Below are positions 7,601-16,771 of a stretch of 22,658 nucleotides of DNA, in pieces. The notes beneath the pieces are model-generated. The model was not told the DNA's origin. It made no database searches and worked only from the letters and a program-made list of their open reading frames with translations. Every line of letters begins with the position of its first letter. Position 1 is the stretch's first letter. The position numbers were made by a program, and so were the translations under genes. This stretch comes from a virus, in IMG/VR virus record IMGVR_UViG_3300010297_000095, positions 1-22,658 of that record. One strand, given 5' to 3'.

Positions 7601-10600
7601 ATGCAATCCTAAAGTCAGCATCTTGCAAATTAGCAATAGCGAGATCCTGCATTGGATCTACCATAATACCATTCTTAAATCTATCCGCGCCACTAGCACT
7701 TGGAATTAACAAATCTTTAGATTGCTTTTCTAGGAAGTTAAGAACTGTATAATATTCTAACTTTTTAATACGTGTATCAATCTGGCCAATATCACGCATT
7801 GTGTAACGGCGATTTTGCTTCTTAACTAGACGTACAGCGTAATCATTTCTACCTGCATCAGATGCTTCTTGAACACTTAATGAAGGGTACACAGGTACTG
7901 TAATACTAGCAAGAGTCATAGTATTATTAGGATCTTCTGGTGGTGTTGGATTAACATCAGGGATACCAGAAGTTAAAGATAACAGACCATTTGAGTCAAG
8001 ATGTAGTTTATCAATACGTGGTAGATAAATTAACATATCTGCAGTAAAGTCTTCATCTGGTGCAACGATCTTCTTTGTACCGCTGAATGATTCTGTATTA
8101 GCAGGGTTAATTGTAGCAGTAGCTAAAGTATTAGCATAGGCTCCTGTATTTGCGATTACAGGTCTAAAATCAATTGAGTCTCTTAAATCATATGCAGCGC
8201 CAGTGACTGGAGATACAAATGTCGGAATATTCTCTGTACGAATTTTATTATCAGGTAATGATGCAGATACATCATCAATAATACTTGTATAAGAATCAAC
8301 ACTGAAGAAACCGAAACCACCACCAGTAGTATCTTCTCTAAATGCTTCAATCTTAACAGATAATTTATCACTAGCACCGATAGTTCTACTTGAACTAGGC
8401 TTTAATTTTAAGAAAGACATACCGTAATAGCCGTCTTTTTGACCTTTAACGATCTCAAAATCAGCTTTTACATCAGTACCAGTATTGGCATAAGAACTGC
8501 TTTGATAAATTTCTTTAATTTTGTATGCATCTGCTACACCAAGTGCCCATGGACCTGCAGTAGTCGCTGTATTATTAGCAGCGTCAATTTTGACCCATAC
8601 TGTTTCTAAATTCTTTTGTATAGCAACTGCACTTTCACGCTTTACATTATAATATGCGATTGCATCCATAGACGTTGCAAGAGTCTCACCTAAATTAATA
8701 GTCATACCCTGACCGCCAGCTGCAACACTAACTGTAGCGTCGCGCTTTACAATTGGAATAACTGTATTATCCGGGAAATGACGTCTATGAGTTTGAGTAG
8801 ATGCAGTTGATGTAAAGTTAGTAGCAACTGTCATCGATGCATCAGATTGAATTGCGATAATACGTTTAAATTCACTATTTACTGCAATATAGTCGCCAAC
8901 ATTATAATCATCTAAGAATGTTGTACTTGATCCAGTAACAGCGGCACTTCCAGAGCTAACATTAACTGTACCTGATTTAGCTACAGTATTAGCAGCACTA
9001 CGAGCGATAACGACAATATCTTCTTCTTGAGCTTCGCTTAATGTCGAGCCTGCAGTATACGGAAAATAATCATTACCGGTGACTGATAGTGTTAAAGTAC
9101 CACCACTGCTAAATGAAACAGTACTATCAATTGCTCGGTACACATAATTTGTATCATTAGTATTGTTACTATCTCTAAGAGTTTTAATACCTTTATGACC
9201 ATAAGGAACGATCAAAGTCTTACGGCTTACTTCTTTAAGAACTGCTTTACTGTTCTCTAAGACGATATCTGCAATACCTTTGTTAGTACCATTATAAAAA
9301 ATACTCTTAACATCACTAAAATTTTTACCAGCATTCATTTGAATATCAGTTAAGAAAACCTTAAACTCTGCATCTGGCGATCCAGCTGGTGTTAAGTTAT
9401 TACCTGATTCAAAGAGAACTGATACTACTTTTGCTTCACCTATTTTATTACCTGAAGGTGAAGAAGGAACTGTGAATGTTTCATCAGTAACTTCTGTTTG
9501 TGCAGTATCATATAAGTCTATTGAAGACAAAGTATCAAATTGAAAATTACCTAAGAATTCTTTTACAAATACATAGTTACCAAAAGCGACGGAAGCAACC
9601 TGACTAGTTCTTTCAATAGTCGTATCTGCTTTTGGTAAAGCTGCTCTAATATTATCTGTTACTTCTACTCGATATCCATCAACGTATGCAACTCCAGTAC
9701 CACTAGTAATATTTAAGTGTGTAGTGTTAGCAGCAATAGCTTCTGAACTAATATTAAACGGTTTAACTACATAATCACCTGACTCTTCATAAGTTCTACG
9801 AGCCATCTGACGACCAATTTCAGCATACTGAGTTTGGTTACGAATTCTAACCGGCTTGCCTTGTACAAAATCGACTAATGAGAAGAAGTTATTAGCACCA
9901 ACTGCAGTAGATGTAGTCTGTGCGGTTAAAGTAGGAGTTAATTTTAAACGGAAAGCACCAGGTGCATTAGCATTATTGAACCCTTGAGCATTATCTAACA
10001 AGGTCGAATCTACTGCGTTATTAACAATCGTCTCAGTAGTTGTAAAACCTATTGAAATATTATTAGGAGTAATATTATATTTACTAACAATAATCTCTTG
10101 AGATTCTACTCTTACAAAATGACCTTTTTGGTAAATAATACCGTCGTTAACCTTAAAAGCATAACCTCTACCAGTAGGTGCACTAAAGGAACTATTTGCT
10201 ACTGTTACTTGTGCAATAAGATTTGAAGTATTAGCAAGACTTACAACATCCAAAGTTTGACCGTTTGCAAATTCTTTCTCACCACCCGTACCAGTGTTGA
10301 TATATTTTACGTATAAAGTATGAAGGTCGGGTGTTTGTGATTCAAGACCGGCAACCTGATTAACTACTTGCGCTTGTAGATTAGCGGTAGTTTTAAGAAT
10401 ATTATTAGCATACGTAGCAACGTTAACTGGTTGACCATCTACTTGAAGATCATTTAGTTTGATATAATAATATTTGTCATCAAAAGTAAAAGCACAACCT
10501 TTAATAATTGTACCTTCTTGCAGAATATTATCACCAAAACGCTCAATCTGGTTTTGGAGAATAGTTTGCAGCTGTGTTAATTCTCGTGCTTGTACTGCGA

Positions 10601-10691
10601 CAGCGGGACGGAACAAGATTTTATGGAAGTTTTTTTCTTCGTTATAATCGTCAAAAAATGGCGATACATTAAGATCTGTTTCGATGGGCAT
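4623..10691 (-). CDS. Giant DUF4815-type baseplate/tail-fibre structural protein
   Basis: At 2022 residues this is the largest protein in the window. The N-terminus (MPIETDLNVSPFFDDYNEEK, then FRPAVAVQARELTQLQTILQ) is the pattern I associate with DUF4815 proteins of cyanophage-like myoviruses. It is preceded by GAGG seven bases before the ATG and 13 bases after gp8. Around residues 1200-1300 is a DISFRPYMREQVVAF...GLRPDTTHYVYFD segment, and near 1390 RRDPLAQTFIID; both recur in marine T4-like tail proteins. Three copies of a module of about 65 residues with VTGSSTTF...VGDYI character lie near residues 574-640, 1559-1630 and 1892-1960. In T4 the place after gp8 is held by gp9, gp10 and gp11, so this protein may take over fibre-socket or peripheral wedge roles, which is inference. 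Few Cys are present and no enzymatic domain is evident. Confidence 0.88.
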   Translation of the reverse strand: MPIETDLNVSPFFDDYNEEKNFHKILFRPAVAVQARELTQLQTILQNQIERFGDNILQEGTIIKGCAFTFDDKYYYIKLNDLQVDGQPVNVATYANNILKTTANLQAQVVNQVAGLESQTPDLHTLYVKYINTGTGGEKEFANGQTLDVVSLANTSNLIAQVTVANSSFSAPTGRGYAFKVNDGIIYQKGHFVRVESQEIIVSKYNITPNNISIGFTTTETIVNNAVDSTLLDNAQGFNNANAPGAFRLKLTPTLTAQTTSTAVGANNFFSLVDFVQGKPVRIRNQTQYAEIGRQMARRTYEESGDYVVKPFNISSEAIAANTTHLNITSGTGVAYVDGYRVEVTDNIRAALPKADTTIERTSQVASVAFGNYVFVKEFLGNFQFDTLSSIDLYDTAQTEVTDETFTVPSSPSGNKIGEAKVVSVLFESGNNLTPAGSPDAEFKVFLTDIQMNAGKNFSDVKSIFYNGTNKGIADIVLENSKAVLKEVSRKTLIVPYGHKGIKTLRDSNNTNDTNYVYRAIDSTVSFSSGGTLTLSVTGNDYFPYTAGSTLSEAQEEDIVVIARSAANTVAKSGTVNVSSGSAAVTGSSTTFLDDYNVGDYIAVNSEFKRIIAIQSDASMTVATNFTSTASTQTHRRHFPDNTVIPIVKRDATVSVAAGGQGMTINLGETLATSMDAIAYYNVKRESAVAIQKNLETVWVKIDAANNTATTAGPWALGVADAYKIKEIYQSSSYANTGTDVKADFEIVKGQKDGYYGMSFLKLKPSSSRTIGASDKLSVKIEAFREDTTGGGFGFFSVDSYTSIIDDVSASLPDNKIRTENIPTFVSPVTGAAYDLRDSIDFRPVIANTGAYANTLATATINPANTESFSGTKKIVAPDEDFTADMLIYLPRIDKLHLDSNGLLSLTSGIPDVNPTPPEDPNNTMTLASITVPVYPSLSVQEASDAGRNDYAVRLVKKQNRRYTMRDIGQIDTRIKKLEYYTVLNFLEKQSKDLLIPSASGADRFKNGIMVDPMQDLAIANLQDADFRIALDKGAGELMPPVESNKFDLDYISGSGLQKTGDLITFSYTNVEVLKQPYATRVRNLTEKYWQFDGKVQLLPSYDNFYEVSINPENAITIDIDTAAPVLALIERLNELVPLQEVTQEVLSEEFLGTRHNGTNWNGNVGTENWIDTFNTEVKETRTFFRGTANENVQRVGDFVTDISFRPYMREQVVAFVATGLRPDTTHYVYFDQDSVSSLVRPATANNSLTTFTKADIVPTGVKGTTLQSDASGNLLGLFYLPADTYFVGDRNLEIADVSSYNSIDTATSFATAQFHAYNYAVEKGGLSVATRDVEITRFSVDDTFFENREKDRQTTVRRDPLAQTFIIDNDYTDGQEGIYVTQVDLYFKEKSSVQGLTVNLTSTDNGYPTNRVMPFGSVHLKPSQINVSETAATATTVTFESPVFLRNNTEYAIALIPDANSPDYKAWTSEVGQTDVGNSAYTVRNDWGVGVLFQSTNNSAWQSLQSEDLKFTLRRASFNTGSGTATLQNGSYEYITANSINGRFTPGEYVYQDTANLTGNVSISSSNSVITGTSTTFQTDYAVGDYITLKAEVAGSAVHDVLEIDTITSNTSLTVKGFPTFSNTTSRHAHSPTGKVFFYDSGKQYLYIESSTAANSTFSFGNGNTVIGVESTANCIIQSVDDKVMSYFQPMIYRTTVTNTSMALSANVAQSGAASTTLTQNFKFNNSNYLTKFETAVMSKSNEIRNNSSAKTFTATLTMTTADEHVSPVLDLQSTSINFYEYLINNDSTGEDAAAGNAQVRYISRIVELEDDLDAEDLKVYVTAYRPAGTDVEVYGKFLNAADPDNFSDKAWTKLDMVTPASLRSSSLNRNDFFEYEYKVPNTPAATAISGVVDVANNSATVTGSGTTFSTDLAAGDIIKIINTSSTTDYQVSRVASIANNTSLTLSSPSQFTKTSSAVEKFSVQTSAFADPQNAYLTTYFNDTGSKFETYKTFAIKIILKAEGKNIVPRLRDMRAIALSV
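4800..5018 (-). repeat. Beta module copy 3 in the giant structural protein
   Basis: This is the third copy of the module family of about 65-70 residues, read as GVVDVANNSATVTGSGTTF followed by a GDIIKI strand and NNTSLTL. It aligns by eye with copies at 5800-6017 and 8775-8972. Boundaries are approximate. Confidence 0.6.
5800..6017 (-). repeat. Beta module copy 2 in the giant structural protein
   Basis: This is the second copy, with GNVSISSSNSVITGTSTTF, then VGDYITL and SNTSLTV. It ends in an HAH segment comparable to the THRRH end of copy 1. Confidence 0.6.
8775..8972 (-). repeat. Beta module copy 1 in the giant structural protein
   Basis: This is the first copy, with GTVNVSSGSAAVTGSSTTF, then VGDYIAV and SDASMTV. 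It is far from copies 2 and 3 in the protein, so this looks like repeated domain insertion rather than tandem repetition. Confidence 0.6.
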
Positions 10692-10704
10692 CTCTGTTCC
10701 TCAA

Positions 10705-12513
10705 TTAAAACTCAATGATAAGCTTTACTGTTTCTGATTGGTTATTTGCTCGTGAAATTGGCTGTAGATTTTCTAAGTAAATTAACTCACCACAACCTTT
10801 CACTAAATCTGGTCCGGTATATGTTTCTAGTTTACCAACAGCTGCAGATGTTTGACCAGTAATAGTTCTCACAACCCCGAGCGCTGAATCAGAAAGTTCA
10901 AAATTACCTTTTTTATTCGTTAAGAAGACTGTTGTACTGTTGGCTGCGTGAATAAAAGCATTTGCTTCTGTTGCAAGACCTTCATTCTGTTTAACTTCTT
11001 CATCTTCTATAAACCCTAAGCCATTAGTACCTGAGTCTGTAAGTGTTATCGTATATTTATAACGCTGATCAAACGTTGTAGTTATTTGAGAAGTAATAGC
11101 AGCGACATTAGCAGTAGCGTTAGAAGTAGCACCAGTTAATTCTTCACCAGTAACAAAAAAGCCGAAGGTATTTGCTAGACTAATACTTGAACTATTTGCT
11201 GCAGTTACTATACCATTAGCACCGGATGTGCCAGCAGTAACAACTTCTTCATCTTGGAATGTGCCGCTAAGAGTATCAATAGATAACACAACTTCTGAAA
11301 ATAGTGGATCTTTAATTACAGTAATCTGCCTGTAATCATTATCAGTAGGAATAGTTCCAGTTTCGTTATTTGCAAACGTAACACTTATACCTACTTTATC
11401 AGCACCTAATTCATTAATGACATTATTACCATGTCCGTGCTGTGGACTAATAATAGCTCTTGCTGTTGCTGTATTAGCTAAAATAGCACTGTTACTTGCA
11501 ACATTGATTGTTCCTGTGTTACCAGTAATAGTTGCAGTCGCAAACGTATAACCGCTACCTCTCGTTACAATTTGTACGTTAGCAATTGTATTTGCGGCTG
11601 TATTGACTAGAGCTCTAGCAGTTGCAGATAAGCCATCACCTGTTATTTCAACATAAGGGCTAATCTCATAAGTTGATGTTGTATCTGGTAGAGTAGTAAA
11701 TGCAGTATCAATAACTAGCCTCTTTGATGATGCAACATAATCTGTGATTTTTCTTAACTGTCCTGCGCCTGTACCTGTCTTAATATACAATGACGAGTCT
11801 TTATAGAAATCATTGTTTGATGCGAGTGTACCAGAGCTAGTAATTTCAAAGATTCGAGTATTACCACCTACTGCAGAAACACTAATGGTACCATTAGCAT
11901 AGGAATTGTAATTACTACCACCAGCTGTTACTATGACTACATCAATTGCTCCCGATACAGCGTTACCTGATACATTTGCATTAGGAATAACGGGTATGTT
12001 ATTAGATGTTGCAAATTTAGACCAATCTGCAGAGGAAATCGAATACATATATTTCCATTGATAACCATCAGTGCTTTTAATATAGATATCATCATCAGCA
12101 GCAGTTTCACTTAATAAAGGCTGGGCAGTAGAAGGTTGACCTTCACTATTATACAGACATTTAAAAACATGATAACTACCTGATTCAGGAGATACAACGA
12201 AGTAATTATTACTAGATAAATTTGAGTCCTGATCGTCATACATCGCATAGACTGTATTAGCAGTCCAATCATAACGCGATGTCATATGCTTTACATCATT
12301 ACTAGTAATTTGCTTACCAAAAATGAAGTTTTCGTAAGGCTCATAGTAAGTTGCTTGTACGTTGTTATTTACAGCAGGAGGGCTGGTATCATCAGCAAAC
12401 TCTGTGTGCTTACCTACTACCATGTAGTAAATATTATTAGCAGCTTCTGAGATTGACTCAATAAACTGTGCAGCACTATGCGTTTGAAAATTTTTCGTAA
12501 TACGTTTTGTCAT
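10705..12513 (-). CDS. gp8: Baseplate wedge protein gp8, enlarged
   Basis: The ends match T4 gp8 as I recall it. The C-terminus, GELIYLENLQPISRANNQSE (575-594), parallels T4 GEMIYMENRPPIIMAMDQTE. YRQITVIKDPL (394-404) parallels T4 FRQISIITNPL. An N-terminal stretch with YDWTANTVYAMYDD (81-94) and STDGYQWKYMYSI (147-159) fits the RDW and DGYVWEYLFEI parts. In T4, gp8 is a dimer in each baseplate wedge. T4 gp8 is 334 residues and this protein is 602. The extra length lies in two blocks: about 185-360, with GSNY and GSGY motifs, and about 413-565, with GTFQDEE, FFVTGEELTG and SGAN or SNATANV motifs shared with the upstream neighbour. The ATG is two bases after the preceding stop codon. The assignment is confident; the role of the inserts is unknown. 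Confidence 0.88.
   Translation of the reverse strand: MTKRITKNFQTHSAAQFIESISEAANNIYYMVVGKHTEFADDTSPPAVNNNVQATYYEPYENFIFGKQITSNDVKHMTSRYDWTANTVYAMYDDQDSNLSSNNYFVVSPESGSYHVFKCLYNSEGQPSTAQPLLSETAADDDIYIKSTDGYQWKYMYSISSADWSKFATSNNIPVIPNANVSGNAVSGAIDVVIVTAGGSNYNSYANGTISVSAVGGNTRIFEITSSGTLASNNDFYKDSSLYIKTGTGAGQLRKITDYVASSKRLVIDTAFTTLPDTTSTYEISPYVEITGDGLSATARALVNTAANTIANVQIVTRGSGYTFATATITGNTGTINVASNSAILANTATARAIISPQHGHGNNVINELGADKVGISVTFANNETGTIPTDNDYRQITVIKDPLFSEVVLSIDTLSGTFQDEEVVTAGTSGANGIVTAANSSSISLANTFGFFVTGEELTGATSNATANVAAITSQITTTFDQRYKYTITLTDSGTNGLGFIEDEEVKQNEGLATEANAFIHAANSTTVFLTNKKGNFELSDSALGVVRTITGQTSAAVGKLETYTGPDLVKGCGELIYLENLQPISRANNQSETVKLIIEF
10819..11277 (-). repeat. Repeat insert in gp8 of the same style as the upstream protein
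   Basis: Residues about 413-565 of gp8 contain SGTFQDEEVVTAGTSGANG, FFVTGEELTGATSNATANV and KGNFELSDSALG units. T4 gp8 has only a short link here, between its equivalents of the YRQI and GELIY motifs. Confidence 0.55.
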
Positions 12514-12515
12514 CT

Positions 12516-14975
12516 TTAACTCGTTGTAACTGAGCTTTCATTTACTTGCAACTGTAGCGCAGTAATAGTAGCTTCTCTAACTACTTCACCAAACAACTCA
12601 GTCCCTGCAACATGGAATATGTTCTTTAATAGCTTTGAATATTTATCTATTGACAAACCACTCTTAATTACGTATGAATAATCTTGATAAAAAGAATTAT
12701 CGTGAATTTTCTGAGATGAATTTAAGAAGCTCTTTTCATTTTGCCAGAACCCTTCTGCTATACCCTGGCGCGCTACACCAGTAGTACCAGTAATGACAAA
12801 GCTATTATTACTTGTAGTTAAAGTAACTGCTGTATTATTTTCGTATCCATACCCAGAATCAAGTACTTGTACTTGAGTAGCGATACCAGAAGCAGCTCTA
12901 ACTGTAGCAGAAACATTAGCATTAAATCCACTAGGCTTTGAATTAGTATCAGAAGTAATTGAAATAACATTAGCAGTAGCATTAGAGGTACTACCTCTAA
13001 TAGCAGTACTTGTATCAAAGCTCGTTGCAAATGTTATTCTTTTTAATGTTACTTCACTAGTATTTGCTGAACGTACAATACCTTTAGCATCAGTATCTAC
13101 ATTATTAGCAGTTGCCAGAGTCACATTGGCTGTAGCTCCTGATACAAATGCAGAAATACTATCTGTATTAGTAAATGTACCTCTAACATCAATTACTGTT
13201 AGATTTGTACTATTAGATGCATATACTGTACCGTTTGCACTACTAGATGTTTGAATTATACCTTCACCATCAGTAAATGAGCCTGTAATATCTGCAATAT
13301 CTAAAACAACACTACTAGTACTTAATGTCTGTGTAAGAGTTTCACCGATAGCGAAAGATCCAGATAGATTATTAATAGTTAAAACCTGATCCTGTCTATT
13401 GAAACCTGCAATCTCTGGCATTCTTATTGATACAAACGGGTCTGTATTATATCCTGCACCCGGGTTGATACCTGCAATACTTGAAATAGTACCTATAGTA
13501 AATGTATTACTAGTTAGCGCAACATCAAGCACATCATTTATATCTGCAGATGGATCTTTTGGAAACCCGAAACCTGTAGTATTAGAATTAGATGCGTTTA
13601 ATAATAAACTTAAGAACGGTACACCTCCAGTATTATTCGCACCTAACAAATCTGTATACAGTGAAACTGTTTCTTCGTTTTCTAGAGAACCAACCGAGAA
13701 TGTTGCATTTGCGCCAGTAGCAATACTTAAGACATTAGCAGTCGCGCTACTATCACTACCAGTAACATACGCACCATTAGCATAGAAAGCTCCAGTATTA
13801 CCATGGATACCTATACTTTGTGTATTTAACCCAATACCATTAGCCGTAATTGTTGTATTCGTTACTGTATCAATAGTTGCATTAACACTAGCATTACCAT
13901 TAATTTGAAGTTCAGGTGCACTACTAAAATCACCACTTAAAGTTGAAACTACAAAACTATTACCGCTTCCTGCAACAATATAACCATTAGCAATTGCAGT
14001 ACTAGTACTATTTGCACCAACAACAATATCATTTATATTAAATGTGCCGTTAACACCAATAAGATTAATGTCGTTTAAAGGTTGTGTAATAGTTTCAAAC
14101 TGCTCAAACGTTCCAGATATGTTTGTTAGATTAAGCACACCAGTTGATACTTTAACTTCTGTATCATTCGTAAGCGTAAAACCAAAACCACCATCTTCTA
14201 ATTGAAAATTAACTCGACCAGTACCATCAGTAATTGCGGTTACACGAGCTTTACCTTGTTTACCTCGCGCACCAATAATATCAAAAACGTCTCCTACTTC
14301 ATTATCTTGACCACCGTCAGTAACGGTTACTGTTGTTAGAGATCCAATAATGATCGGAGCATTTAAGAGTGATCCATCATCAGTAACCAACTCACCTGTT
14401 TGAAAATTGCCTCTAACGTTACTTAAGAACAATTGGTTAATTTGCTTACCATCTACGACCTTACGTGCAATTGATTCAACGAAGGCTTTTGCTCCAGAAG
14501 TTGATCCTGTAATCTCTTTACTAATAAAAGTTGCCGCTCTTGCATTATTTTCAATCTCTAGATAAATCGGCTCAAAAAAATCACCATCAGATGGCTTTAA
14601 GATTGATTCACTAGGAAAATCAACTTCAATATCTTCGCCATAAATTAATTGAAACAACAGTTCGTATGATCGCCGAGAACCCTTTGCTTTATATAAATCG
14701 AATGCATGCTTAACTAAAAAGCGCTGATCAGATACTGCAGAAAACTGAATACCATTTAAGAACTTACTTTTGAAGTACTTTACATATTCATCTACTGTAT
14801 TATCAATATCACGCTTCGCAAATAAATTACGTGTTTCGTGAATAGCCTTACCATCTTGCTCAAGATACTCAAAGTATGCTTTCACAAATTGAATAAACAG
14901 TTCCCCTTCTTCTTGATAAATGGCAGGAAACTGCGTTCTAATAAATGGTGAGATATATTCGTCAGTTAAATGCAT
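12516..14975 (-). CDS. gp7-position baseplate wedge protein with tandem beta repeats
   Basis: This 819-residue protein lies between gp6 and gp8, where T4 has gp7 (1032 residues), the wedge initiator. The assignment to gp7 rests on gene order, not on recognised motifs. The N-terminal about 130 residues are helical and charged (FPAIYQEEGELFIQFVKAYF, RDIDNTVDEYVKYFKSKFL, KGSRRSYELLFQLIYGEDIE), a pattern I have seen in related tail proteins. Residues about 183-673 hold many imperfect copies of a unit like GxFxxGExVxxxxSxATANV. Residues 742-798 return to a helical conserved-looking end (FWQNEKSFLNSSQKIHDNSF, LLKNIFHVAGTELFGE). The start ATG shares one base with the gp6 stop codon (TAATG). It is surely a structural protein of the wedge region; its exact equivalence to gp7 is moderate. 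Confidence 0.78.
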   Translation of the reverse strand: MHLTDEYISPFIRTQFPAIYQEEGELFIQFVKAYFEYLEQDGKAIHETRNLFAKRDIDNTVDEYVKYFKSKFLNGIQFSAVSDQRFLVKHAFDLYKAKGSRRSYELLFQLIYGEDIEVDFPSESILKPSDGDFFEPIYLEIENNARAATFISKEITGSTSGAKAFVESIARKVVDGKQINQLFLSNVRGNFQTGELVTDDGSLLNAPIIIGSLTTVTVTDGGQDNEVGDVFDIIGARGKQGKARVTAITDGTGRVNFQLEDGGFGFTLTNDTEVKVSTGVLNLTNISGTFEQFETITQPLNDINLIGVNGTFNINDIVVGANSTSTAIANGYIVAGSGNSFVVSTLSGDFSSAPELQINGNASVNATIDTVTNTTITANGIGLNTQSIGIHGNTGAFYANGAYVTGSDSSATANVLSIATGANATFSVGSLENEETVSLYTDLLGANNTGGVPFLSLLLNASNSNTTGFGFPKDPSADINDVLDVALTSNTFTIGTISSIAGINPGAGYNTDPFVSIRMPEIAGFNRQDQVLTINNLSGSFAIGETLTQTLSTSSVVLDIADITGSFTDGEGIIQTSSSANGTVYASNSTNLTVIDVRGTFTNTDSISAFVSGATANVTLATANNVDTDAKGIVRSANTSEVTLKRITFATSFDTSTAIRGSTSNATANVISITSDTNSKPSGFNANVSATVRAASGIATQVQVLDSGYGYENNTAVTLTTSNNSFVITGTTGVARQGIAEGFWQNEKSFLNSSQKIHDNSFYQDYSYVIKSGLSIDKYSKLLKNIFHVAGTELFGEVVREATITALQLQVNESSVTTS
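12957..14429 (-). repeat. Array of imperfect GxFxxGE/SxATANV repeats in the gp7-position protein
   Basis: At least eight imperfect copies can be picked out at residues about 183-211, 286-310, 307-333, 391-417, 536-560, 563-590, 597-620 and 645-673. The common parts are a short GxF start, a GE or ND turn, a hydrophobic strand, and a Ser/Ala/Thr-Ala-Asn-Val end. The copies are diverged at the DNA level. Units of the same style occur in gp8 at 10819-11277. Confidence 0.6.
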
Positions 14976-16771
14976 TATTCACGTGCCTGCGCAATAGTTA
15001 AAGTCGCATCAGCAGACTCTAATCTAAGAATCGTATTAAGTTTAGCTGCTATTTCTTGCTCATATGGTCTTGCATAAACCTTAATACCAGAACCAGTATA
15101 TGCTGCAATAACTGCTGCTTTAATAGTTACTTTACCGGTATTGTAGTCTACTGTGCCTACATCAGGATCTAATACACTAAATGCATCGCCTACCGATGTC
15201 ACAATTTGTAGTAACCCATCACCATTATCAATAAAGAATCCAGGCGAAGATCCAAATGTAAATGCTTCAGATTGAATCGCAGCGACGTATGTCGATACTC
15301 TAGTAGTTGTATTTAATTTAGGACCTTGCTTTAATTTGTTCTGATAGTTTAGAACTGCATCAGTAGCTGTGTTTAACGTCGGAATAAAGTTTTTATAAAT
15401 TCTTACATTAGTTTCATTAGATAAAATACTGCTGTCCGCATCATCAATTGCGCTAACAAGTTTACTATAACGTAATGTCTTCTCAAAATCCTGTAAAGTA
15501 TTATTAGCAAAAGTCTCAATAGAACTTAAGACCGAAGATTTAATATCAGAAGGAGTTGCATTAGTACTATTTACATTATAATGTATATGCGATGAAACTT
15601 CAATATAAGAAAACTCAGGATCAATAATAACTGATTCAATAGAAACAGGAGTACGTTGATCGATAAATTCTTTGTATTGTTGCTTAGTAATATTAGGAAT
15701 ACCATCAGCATTTTCTAAGTCAACTGATACAACAACTCTTCCATACTGAGGTGGGTCTTGATCTTCACCCCCGAATACTGTTATTGCTTCGATTTCTGGA
15801 AATCTTTGCTGTAGTAGAATCTTATAATCGTTTTTAGTTACAGCTCTTTCTTGTACCTGCACATTACGAGGAGCATTAAACTTGATATCTGCAATAGATT
15901 CAGGCGCTGCTCCACCTCTAGCTCTCGATACTGTAGTAATAGCTACGTTGCTATAACCTTGAATAGAACTTGCACTACTAAAAGCTGATGCTTGGTTAGA
16001 CTCTTCTCTATTACAAACTTGATAATAAACTTCAACTAAATTACCGCTTACTGGGCGTTTACCTGCAATATCATTACCAAATACTACTTCATATTTTTCT
16101 TTTTCAGCTGGCTGTAAAAAGAAGATAGCAGAATTTGCTCCTAAACCGAATAGAGAGGTTGCATAAGAATACGTAGTATTAGTAATAGATGTATTAGATT
16201 CTCTTACTTTAACCGTGATAGATCTAGTATCAATATCTTTATTAGATAATACAAATCTTTGTGATGTATTAGAGGTAACTGCAAAAAATTCTTCAATAGC
16301 GTCACCTTCTCTAATAATAATATTATTTGCAATATAGTCGCCATTAACATCTGCAGTAATAATATGACTTTCTGTCGTAGCAAAAGTATATGTGTTACTT
16401 TCAACTACTGTAGTAAACTCAGTACCTTTAGGGATATTAATACTTGCAGGGGTATCTGATGGTGTAATCTCTATATTAATGGTTGCTTCTGCACCTCTAC
16501 TGGAACGAGGTAAATAGTTCAATTCTTTTGCATGAGAAATAATACTATCTCTAATTAGAGCAGTATCTAAAAACATCTCAGATGCAAGCATGTTGAGATA
16601 AAAATTATTGTAATATGTATTGTATGCTAGAACATCTAATAATACGTTAAGATTGGAGCCAGCAAAATCATAATCCTGAAATTGCGCTTGACCTTCAAGA
16701 AATGTCTTGAGGTTAGTCTTAACTGTATCAAAGTCTAGTTCAGCAATAGCAATACCAGAATTAGCTGCCAT
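14975..16771 (-). CDS. gp6: Baseplate wedge protein gp6 (baseplate J-like)
   Basis: This 598-residue protein follows gp25, the order found in T4-like and many other contractile phages. The N-terminal stretch DFAGSNLNVLLDVLAYNTYY (35-54) followed by MLASEMFLDTALIRDSIISH is typical of gp6/baseplate J proteins. A middle part contains the conserved AVTKNDYKILLQQRFPEIEA motif at about 310-330. T4 gp6 is 660 residues and forms the dimeric wedge ring that holds the baseplate together during sheath contraction. The start ATG shares one base with the gp25 stop codon, and the end shares one base with the next gene, so translation is coupled on both sides. Nothing looks truncated. The family is confident. 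Confidence 0.9.
   Translation of the reverse strand: MAANSGIAIAELDFDTVKTNLKTFLEGQAQFQDYDFAGSNLNVLLDVLAYNTYYNNFYLNMLASEMFLDTALIRDSIISHAKELNYLPRSSRGAEATINIEITPSDTPASINIPKGTEFTTVVESNTYTFATTESHIITADVNGDYIANNIIIREGDAIEEFFAVTSNTSQRFVLSNKDIDTRSITVKVRESNTSITNTTYSYATSLFGLGANSAIFFLQPAEKEKYEVVFGNDIAGKRPVSGNLVEVYYQVCNREESNQASAFSSASSIQGYSNVAITTVSRARGGAAPESIADIKFNAPRNVQVQERAVTKNDYKILLQQRFPEIEAITVFGGEDQDPPQYGRVVVSVDLENADGIPNITKQQYKEFIDQRTPVSIESVIIDPEFSYIEVSSHIHYNVNSTNATPSDIKSSVLSSIETFANNTLQDFEKTLRYSKLVSAIDDADSSILSNETNVRIYKNFIPTLNTATDAVLNYQNKLKQGPKLNTTTRVSTYVAAIQSEAFTFGSSPGFFIDNGDGLLQIVTSVGDAFSVLDPDVGTVDYNTGKVTIKAAVIAAYTGSGIKVYARPYEQEIAAKLNTILRLESADATLTIAQARE

Noticed and set aside
13399-13785. Plus-strand 128-codon open frame
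   Set aside because: It is antisense to the repeat region of the gp7-position gene, and its composition mirrors the complementary repeats. No start signal is visible.
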